The position numbers and the translations under genes were made by a program. Below are positions 1 to 4,167 of a stretch of DNA of 6,552 nucleotides, piece after piece. This DNA is from Actinomycetes bacterium (lineage in GTDB: Bacteria; Actinomycetota; Actinomycetes; Actinomycetales; Microbacteriaceae), in the NCBI GenBank assembly GCA_021793715.1, contig JAJYSF010000050.1, positions 1-6,552 of the forward strand. The letters are read 5' to 3'. The notes under the pieces are model-generated. The model was not told the origin of the DNA and did no database searches. It was given only the letters and a program-made list of their open reading frames with translations. Position 1 is the stretch's first letter; each line of letters starts with the position of its first letter.

Positions 1-862
1 CGATCTCCGCGGAGCTGCCAGCGCGCTCGAGGAACTCAGCGAACGGGTACGGCGTGACGTCGTTCTCGCCGCGTACGACGAGCACCTCGTCGGTCTGCGG
101 GAGCAGCGTCTCGACGCCGTCCGTCCACGTCGCGACCATGACGGCGTCGCCGTCGGGCTTCGTGAAGAGCTTGGCCTTCGCGATGAAGGCGTCATCCGCG
201 AGAACGCCCGCTTGTGCGCCGTACGCGTCGACGGCGGCCAGTCGCTTCGCGAGAGCCACGGCGCGCGCGAGTTCTGGATGCGCCGCGGCGACGTCGAACG
301 GCTCCCACGCGCTGTCGCGCAGCACGAGGGGAGAGGCGGTTTCGATCGTGACCTCGGCTTCCGAGAGCTGATCGACGATTTTGAGAGCGGCCCCGAGACC
401 GGCGGCGTGCTCGGATCCCGTGCAGACGGCCACCGGACCGGCGGCGGGCAGGAGCGTCAGGTCGCCCGTGACGGGGAGCCCGGAGACCAGCTCCGGTGCC
501 AGCAGGGCCGCCGCGACGAGCAGCTCGTTCTCGATGAGGTAGACGCCTTCGCCGAGTGCGCTGATGCCGGTGATCTCGCCGTCGGACAGGCGCTCGCGGG
601 CGGCGTCGAGAACCTCGTCGAGGCCGACGCCCCACGTCGCGAGGTTCTGATCGGACAGCGGCACGACGCGGCCGTCGTCGAGCTCGTACTCGGCGCCGAC
701 GGAAACGTCACCCGCGACGTGGCGCACGGCGGGCACCGCCTGCGGCACTCCCGCCGCCTCCAGCGCCGAGCGCCGAACACCCAGCGTCGACGCACCGTAC
801 ACGCGCAGTCCGAGGCGCGGCGCGGCCTCCGCGAGCGTCTCAGGCAGTTGCGGATCCGTCAT
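1..862 (-). CDS. DUF1444-like protein of unknown function, 3' end cut by window edge
   Basis: An open frame of 287 codons runs from an ATG at 860-862 to the window edge without a stop, with nearly all codons ending in G or C. A GGAGGA site lies 3 bases before the ATG, which supports this start. The layout resembles DUF1444 (YtpQ-like) proteins: an Asp-Gly strand followed by 'LSDQNLATWGV' (residues 69-79), a helix, a strand-rich segment (97-112), then 'TGDLTLLP..GPVAVCTGS' (132-150) and 'SPLVLRD..WEPF' (177-189). This assignment rests on pattern memory only. No signal peptide, membrane segment or catalytic motif is visible, so the protein looks cytoplasmic. It is the last gene seen in the T7SS toxin operon, 62 bases after the immunity gene. 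It could be an accessory or second immunity-type protein, or an unrelated passenger. The gene is real with high confidence; the family call is tentative. Confidence 0.8.
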   Translation of the reverse strand, partial: MTDPQLPETLAEAAPRLGLRVYGASTLGVRRSALEAAGVPQAVPAVRHVAGDVSVGAEYELDDGRVVPLSDQNLATWGVGLDEVLDAARERLSDGEITGISALGEGVYLIENELLVAAALLAPELVSGLPVTGDLTLLPAAGPVAVCTGSEHAAGLGAALKIVDQLSEAEVTIETASPLVLRDSAWEPFDVAAAHPELARAVALAKRLAAVDAYGAQAGVLADDAFIAKAKLFTKPDGDAVMVATWTDGVETLLPQTDEVLVVRGENDVTPYPFAEFLERAGSSAEI

Positions 863-865
863 CAG

Positions 866-871
866 TCCTCC
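866..871 (-). promoter_or_regulatory. Ribosome binding site of the DUF1444-like gene
   Basis: GGAGGA on the minus strand, 3 bases before the ATG at 862. The spacing is shorter than ideal, but no other start codon nearby has a comparable site, so it decides the start. Confidence 0.6.
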
Positions 872-924
872 AGGTAAGTCCGGCCAGCGGCGCGTTCGAT
901 CGATGCTACGCGCTCGACGCGGCG

Positions 925-2187
925 TCAGGTTTCGTCGTCCGCGACCTGCTCCATCGTACGAAGCCGGAACCCCGCTACCCTGTGCCCGCCGAACGTCTCG
1001 TAGTCGGCGGCGAGCACGGGGAAGAAGACGAGATCGTCCGTGTCGGTCGCGGGGCTTAGCAGGCGCACGCCCGCATCCTCCAACCAAGCATCGAACGCCG
1101 ACAGCGCCCTCGCGGGATCCGTCGGCAGTCGGTCGGGGATCCGGCCCGGAGCTGCCAGGCCCAGCGCACGACAGGCCAGTTGCAGAAGCTCTCCCGTCTC
1201 GGACGGGTCCAGCGCCCGCGCATCAACGGGGAGCAGCGTGCCCGCGTCGACCGCTGCGTCCAGCAACGAGTCTCCATCGGAGGCCGTCAGTTCCTCGCCT
1301 CCGACGGGCGACAGCAGCTTCGCAACATCTGACAGCGTCGGCTCTCCAGAGACCATCACCGGGTCACGACGTGTCTCCGGCGCGATCGCCGTCGGCGTCG
1401 TCGAGGCGGGCGCGGACGACGTCTGTCCCGCGACATCACCGAGGCGCGGGAGGCCCGCTTCGCTCGCGTAATCCGCGAGATCGGAGGGGTACTCGGGCAC
1501 ATCGCGCACGACGCCATCATCCAGACCGAAGACTTCAGCCGCGACGACTGCTTCATAGGCCCACGCACCGGTGTAGTACTCGTCCACGAACGCGAAGGAC
1601 CGCACTTCCTCACCGTGCGCGCGCCATCCACGCACGAGCCGTTCGAACGCCTCTTGCCGCATCTGCGGATCCGCGTTCACGACGTCGAGCCAGGGATCGT
1701 AGCTGCCGGCCACGACTTCGCTCTCGCTCGTCGGACGCGAGACGTCATGGATCGTCGCGAGGGCGTCGAGCACGCGGGAGGGAACGGCCTCGACCGCTGC
1801 GTGCGTCAGCACCCCTCGTGCGATGTCCATGCGTCCCATGCTCGTCGCGACGAAGACGAGGTCGATCGCCGCCAGCAGGAGCCGCCGGTCCTCGGCATTC
1901 GCAAGGAAGTCGGGCGCGCCGCCCGCGGCCTCTTGACGCACACGCACGGAAGCCACGAAGTCCTCGGCCCATTCGTCCAACAGACGAGCGAGTTCGTCGA
2001 CGGGCGTCCCGAACGTGTACAGACGGCTCATGTAGGCGCTGTCGTCACGGCACAGGTCACGGGCTTCCCGCGCGCGGCCGTGCTCCCGAACGCGGACCCG
2101 GCCCTTGCTGACCTTCTTCTGCCGGAGCTGCAGACTGTTCTCGAGTTCGTGCGGGTCGACGCGCGAGTCGCGAAGTGTGTTTGACAT
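925..2187 (-). CDS. PoNi-type (DUF1910/DUF1911) immunity protein fused to an extra C-terminal domain
   Basis: Predicted cytoplasmic antitoxin that binds and neutralises the PoNe nuclease encoded just upstream. Residues 5-80 fit the DUF1910 (PoNi N-terminal) pattern: an 'LRDSR' start, a long helix and then 'DELARLLDEWAEDF'. Residues 204-240 carry the DUF1911 (PoNi C-terminal) signature: 'YYTGAWAYEAVVAAEVFGLD', followed by 'YPSDLADY'. PoNi proteins usually end soon after this. Here a Ser/Thr/Pro/Ala-rich linker (about 251-280) leads to a further ~140-residue domain (281-420) with helices and a final 'DDLVFFPVLAADYETFGG' strand region. I do not recognise this domain securely; a DUF6630-like fold is a weak guess. 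The ATG follows a GGAG at very short spacing; starting there keeps the expected DUF1910 N-terminus. The gene begins 50 bases after the toxin stop, the standard toxin-immunity order. There is no signal peptide or membrane segment, as expected for an immunity protein against a cytoplasmic DNase. Confidence 0.88.
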   Translation of the reverse strand: MSNTLRDSRVDPHELENSLQLRQKKVSKGRVRVREHGRAREARDLCRDDSAYMSRLYTFGTPVDELARLLDEWAEDFVASVRVRQEAAGGAPDFLANAEDRRLLLAAIDLVFVATSMGRMDIARGVLTHAAVEAVPSRVLDALATIHDVSRPTSESEVVAGSYDPWLDVVNADPQMRQEAFERLVRGWRAHGEEVRSFAFVDEYYTGAWAYEAVVAAEVFGLDDGVVRDVPEYPSDLADYASEAGLPRLGDVAGQTSSAPASTTPTAIAPETRRDPVMVSGEPTLSDVAKLLSPVGGEELTASDGDSLLDAAVDAGTLLPVDARALDPSETGELLQLACRALGLAAPGRIPDRLPTDPARALSAFDAWLEDAGVRLLSPATDTDDLVFFPVLAADYETFGGHRVAGFRLRTMEQVADDET

Positions 2188-2237
2188 GTCTCCACCATAG
2201 GATCGCGGACGCAGTCAGAAACGCGTCAGTTGACGAC

Positions 2238-2978
2238 TTAGAAATCGAACGGGGTGTTACCCGCGATCGAACCGCCGGGATTGAAACTCGGAAGTGAGAC
2301 ACTGCCACTCCCGTCGGGCGCTACGTTGAACACGACGGGCGGGACGTCACCGTTCTCGAAGAGTTCCTCGACAGCATCTGCGAGGTCCTCATCCCTGATC
2401 GCATCGCGGATTCGGTTTTCGTCATGGTTGTGATAGTGGCCCGTCAGCCATCCATCGTCCATCTGGCGGTTCCGTCCGCCCGCCCCGTCAGACGCCCAGC
2501 CAAGTCGCGACGTGTTGTACTTCGATTCGACGATCATGACGTCGCCGTTGCGGTTTGCGTAGATCCCGTCGATGCCGTTCGGACCGTCGCGGTGGCTGAT
2601 TCTCTCGAATCCGCGCTCGCTCATGTAGCGGTCCGTGACCCACTCGCCGTACTCGCCCTTGTTTCGGCTTCGGTTCGGACCGTCGTAAGGACCGACGCCG
2701 TCCGGCGTGTCGCCCGGACGGTTCGAGGGGGCATCGGGACGACCGCCGTTCGACCCGTTCCCTCCGGGAGAATCGCCCGGGCGCTGCGAGGGCGCGTCGG
2801 GACGACTGCTGTTCGGACCGCCATCGAAACGGTCGCGATCCTGGATCATGCGCCGCATCTTCGCGAGCTGCCGTGAATGGCGAACCGGGAGGTCTGGGAA
2901 GTCGGCATCCATACGGTTCGCCGCCTTGATGACCGCTTCACGGATGTCCCGGATGACCGGCCCCATCTTGCTCGCCAT
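2238..2978 (-). CDS. PoNe-type PD-(D/E)xK nuclease toxin, putative T7SS effector
   Basis: Probable antibacterial DNase delivered by the adjacent T7SS. Three parts are visible in the 246 residues. Residues 1-52 are basic and predicted helical. Residues 53-106 form a Pro/Gly/Asn/Asp-rich linker with a 13-residue motif 'RPDAPSxRPGDxP' present twice, 21 residues apart. Residues 107-231 are a PD-(D/E)xK nuclease of the PoNe type. Its candidate catalytic residues are E112 (GEYGE), D137 (GIDGIY), and E151 and K153 (VESKYN), followed by the family-typical 'SRLG...RQMDDGWL' (157-178). The identification is strengthened by the PoNi-like immunity gene directly downstream. No WXG, LXG or Sec signal is present in this chain, so export probably depends on the preceding gene, whose stop codon overlaps this ATG by one base. 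No convincing Shine-Dalgarno precedes the ATG, which suggests translational coupling. Base composition is lower in GC than eccC. All key nuclease residues are intact. Confidence 0.9.
   Translation of the reverse strand: MASKMGPVIRDIREAVIKAANRMDADFPDLPVRHSRQLAKMRRMIQDRDRFDGGPNSSRPDAPSQRPGDSPGGNGSNGGRPDAPSNRPGDTPDGVGPYDGPNRSRNKGEYGEWVTDRYMSERGFERISHRDGPNGIDGIYANRNGDVMIVESKYNTSRLGWASDGAGGRNRQMDDGWLTGHYHNHDENRIRDAIRDEDLADAVEELFENGDVPPVVFNVAPDGSGSVSLPSFNPGGSIAGNTPFDF
2703..2804 (-). repeat. Two-copy coding repeat in the toxin linker
   Basis: Residues 59-71 and 80-92 of the nuclease toxin both read RPDAPSxRPGDxP, a repeat period of 21 codons (63 bases); the two units lie at 2766-2804 and 2703-2741. 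The DNA of the units is similar but not identical. The segment is a flexible low-complexity linker between the N-terminal helices and the nuclease domain. Confidence 0.8.
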
Positions 2979-2980
2979 CA
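2976..2980 (-). promoter_or_regulatory. TGATG stop-start overlap coupling carrier and toxin translation
   Basis: On the minus strand the carrier's TGA (2980-2978) shares its final A with the toxin's ATG (2978-2976). The 15 bases before the ATG are GC-rich but contain no GGAGG-like site. This arrangement is typical of termination-reinitiation and would tie toxin synthesis to synthesis of the carrier. Confidence 0.7.
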
Positions 2981-3688
2981 GACGTCGCCGCCCAGGTCAA
3001 GGCTTGAGAGGTCGGCGAGGAACGTCTGTGTGACCGTGGACACGTCAGCGGAACTCGTCTCCATGTCGGCTTCCGCGGTCTCGAGGGCCTCGAGGTCGGC
3101 GTAGAACTCGTCGCTGTCGCCTACAGTCGCCTCGACCATCGGATGATCGAGAACCGCGTCGACGATCGCAGGGAGCTCGTTCATCATCGGCTCGATCACC
3201 ATCGGCAGCACCTGCGCGAGCACCTGCTCGAGCGCAAGATCGAAAGCGGCGTTCATGAGCCGCTTCTTGACGATGATGAGCGCCGCGGCGCCAGCCGCCG
3301 TGAACGGACCGCCGGCGAGAAGCGGGATGAGCTGGATGAGGGTCGTGGTCACCTCGATGATGACCTTGGTCTTCAAAGCGGTGACGCCCGTGGCCGCGGC
3401 GTCGATGCCGGTCGCGGCGGGATCGAGCAGATCGAGCATCTTCTGCAGGTTCTGCGAGCGGTTGGCATTCCAAGCGCTCACGTACGCGGGGCCGGTTTCG
3501 CCACGCATGCTCGCGGTCAGGTCCCCGTTCACCTTGCGATCGACGGACTGGATGATGGTGTCCATGTCGGACGAGAACGTCCGCACGATCTCCGCGCCGC
3601 GGCGCAGTTCGTCCTCATCGATGTCCGGCCATTCGAAGCCCAGCTTCTGCAGCACCCACACCAGCTCGTCCGGCAGCATCACAGCCAC
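2978..3688 (-). CDS. WXG100-like (CpnT N-terminal type) T7SS secretion domain protein without toxin domain
   Basis: Probable targeting or carrier subunit for T7SS export of the nuclease. The N-terminus 'LPDELVWVLQKLGFEWPDID' followed by 'EDELRRGAEIVR' (residues 5-36) is the hallmark of the WXG100-like domain at the start of CpnT-type actinobacterial toxins, with W11, W20-P21 and the Asp/Glu cluster. W73 falls in the loop of the helical hairpin. Residues about 108-166 are unusually hydrophobic (Thr/Leu/Ile/Ala/Val with a GG-Pro break near 126-128), as in that domain family. Near the C-terminus 'YADLE' (196-200) matches a YxxxD/E secretion motif. The GTG at 3688 is chosen because GAGGAGG lies 7 bases upstream; an internal ATG at 3679 would be too far from it. 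In related proteins this domain is fused to the toxin in one chain; here it ends after 236 residues and the toxin gene overlaps its stop. It might alternatively be a dedicated chaperone. Confidence 0.85.
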   Translation of the reverse strand: MAVMLPDELVWVLQKLGFEWPDIDEDELRRGAEIVRTFSSDMDTIIQSVDRKVNGDLTASMRGETGPAYVSAWNANRSQNLQKMLDLLDPAATGIDAAATGVTALKTKVIIEVTTTLIQLIPLLAGGPFTAAGAAALIIVKKRLMNAAFDLALEQVLAQVLPMVIEPMMNELPAIVDAVLDHPMVEATVGDSDEFYADLEALETAEADMETSSADVSTVTQTFLADLSSLDLGGDV

Positions 3689-3695
3689 GACGACA

Positions 3696-3702
3696 CCTCC
3701 TC
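3696..3702 (-). promoter_or_regulatory. Ribosome binding site of the carrier gene, fixing a GTG start
   Basis: GAGGAGG on the minus strand lies 7 bases before the GTG at 3688 and 16 bases before the alternative ATG at 3679. The spacing favours the GTG. Confidence 0.75.
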
Positions 3703-3738
3703 ACCGCGCGACGAATCGAACCTGTCTGTTCATTGATC

Positions 3739-3767
3739 GGGCGGGCCGCTCCCCCGTCGGCCCGCCC
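3739..3767 (-). terminator. GC-rich hairpin between WXG100 and carrier genes, possible attenuator
   Basis: A perfect 9-base-pair inverted repeat, GGGCGGGCC and GGCCCGCCC, flanks an 11-base loop. It lies 20 bases after the WXG100 stop and 50 bases before the carrier start. No T-run follows on the minus strand, so it is not a classical intrinsic terminator; actinobacterial terminators often lack the T-run. It may stop part of the transcripts or protect the 3' end of a WXG100 message, giving high WXG100 and low toxin levels. Confidence 0.55.
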
Positions 3768-3787
3768 TAGCTCGAAAGAAGCGCGGG

Positions 3788-4084
3788 TCAGGCGCCGCCG
3801 GCCATGTTGCCGTCGGTGTCGCGGATCAGGTCCGCCATCTTCACCAGCGCGTCGGCCATCTCGTCGACGTTGGTGTTCGCTTCCTTGATGTTCTGCGCGA
3901 GTTCGTCGACCGCGTCCTTGTACGCACCCGACGCGTTCTCGGTCTTGAAGCCGTCGGAGGTGAGGTCATCGATGACGGTCATGACCTCCTCGAGGCCCTC
4001 GTCGATCTCGCCCTTCTTGTCGCGCAGCTTCTGCGCGGCGGTTTCCATCTCGTCGTAGCTTGCACCGAAATCATGCGTTGCCAT
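3788..4084 (-). CDS. WXG100/EsxA-like T7SS small secreted protein lacking the Trp
   Basis: A 98-residue acidic, all-helical protein of the exact size and layout of WXG100 proteins, which form helical-hairpin dimers and are exported by EccC-type ATPases. Helix 1 spans about residues 8-40 and helix 2 about 50-89. At the hairpin turn, where W-x-G normally stands, the protein has 'LTSDGFKTENASGAY' (41-55); the aromatic Phe46 next to Gly45 may take the place of the Trp, and there is no Trp in the whole protein. The segment 'GFxTxxASGAYxDA' with a following 'VDEMADAL' is familiar from actinobacterial WXG100 paralogues. The usual C-terminal YxxxD/E is not present; 'YDEME' (10-14) near the N-terminus matches it only by pattern. 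No signal peptide is present, as expected. GAGGAG lies 8 bases before the ATG. Position between eccC and the effector genes fits a core T7SS component or effector partner. Confidence 0.88.
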   Translation of the reverse strand: MATHDFGASYDEMETAAQKLRDKKGEIDEGLEEVMTVIDDLTSDGFKTENASGAYKDAVDELAQNIKEANTNVDEMADALVKMADLIRDTDGNMAGGA

Positions 4085-4092
4085 CTCGACGT

Positions 4093-4098
4093 CTCCTC
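4093..4098 (-). promoter_or_regulatory. Ribosome binding site of the WXG100 gene
   Basis: GAGGAG on the minus strand with 8 bases to the ATG at 4084, a near-ideal site that fits strong expression. Confidence 0.7.
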
Positions 4099-4167
4099 AT
4101 CCTCAGCTGCACGGGCAGGACCCCAGCGGTCCGCCTCATCGAGAGTAACCAGGGACCGTGCACCGCG

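Noticed and set aside
890..913. 6-bp inverted repeat (GCGCGT and ACGCGC) in the gap before the DUF1444-like gene
   Set aside because: The stem is short, the loop is 12 bases and there is no T-run; I see no reason to call it a terminator or operator.
903..2111. Long plus-strand open frame opposite the immunity gene
   Set aside because: The translation is an Arg/Pro/Ser/Ala-rich string with no recognisable domain, typical of the shadow frame of a high-GC gene.
2188..2237. Possible separate promoter for the immunity gene in the 50-base gap
   Set aside because: TATGGT occurs near the start, but no -35-like hexamer at suitable spacing is visible, so I do not call a promoter.
2421..2435. YxxxD match (Tyr182 to Asp186) in the toxin as a secretion signal
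   Set aside because: It lies inside the nuclease domain rather than after a helical hairpin, so a chance match is more likely.
3701..3733. Tiny ORF (ATG at 3731-3733, 10 codons plus stop) after the hairpin, overlapping the carrier's ribosome site
   Set aside because: No ribosome site and no regulatory codon pattern; too short to support as a leader peptide.
4115..4134. Imperfect hairpin (GGACC and GGTCC with a 5-base loop) between eccC and the WXG100 gene
   Set aside because: The uninterrupted stem is only 5 bp, with 2 more pairs beyond a bulge and no T-run; such stems arise easily by chance in GC-rich DNA.
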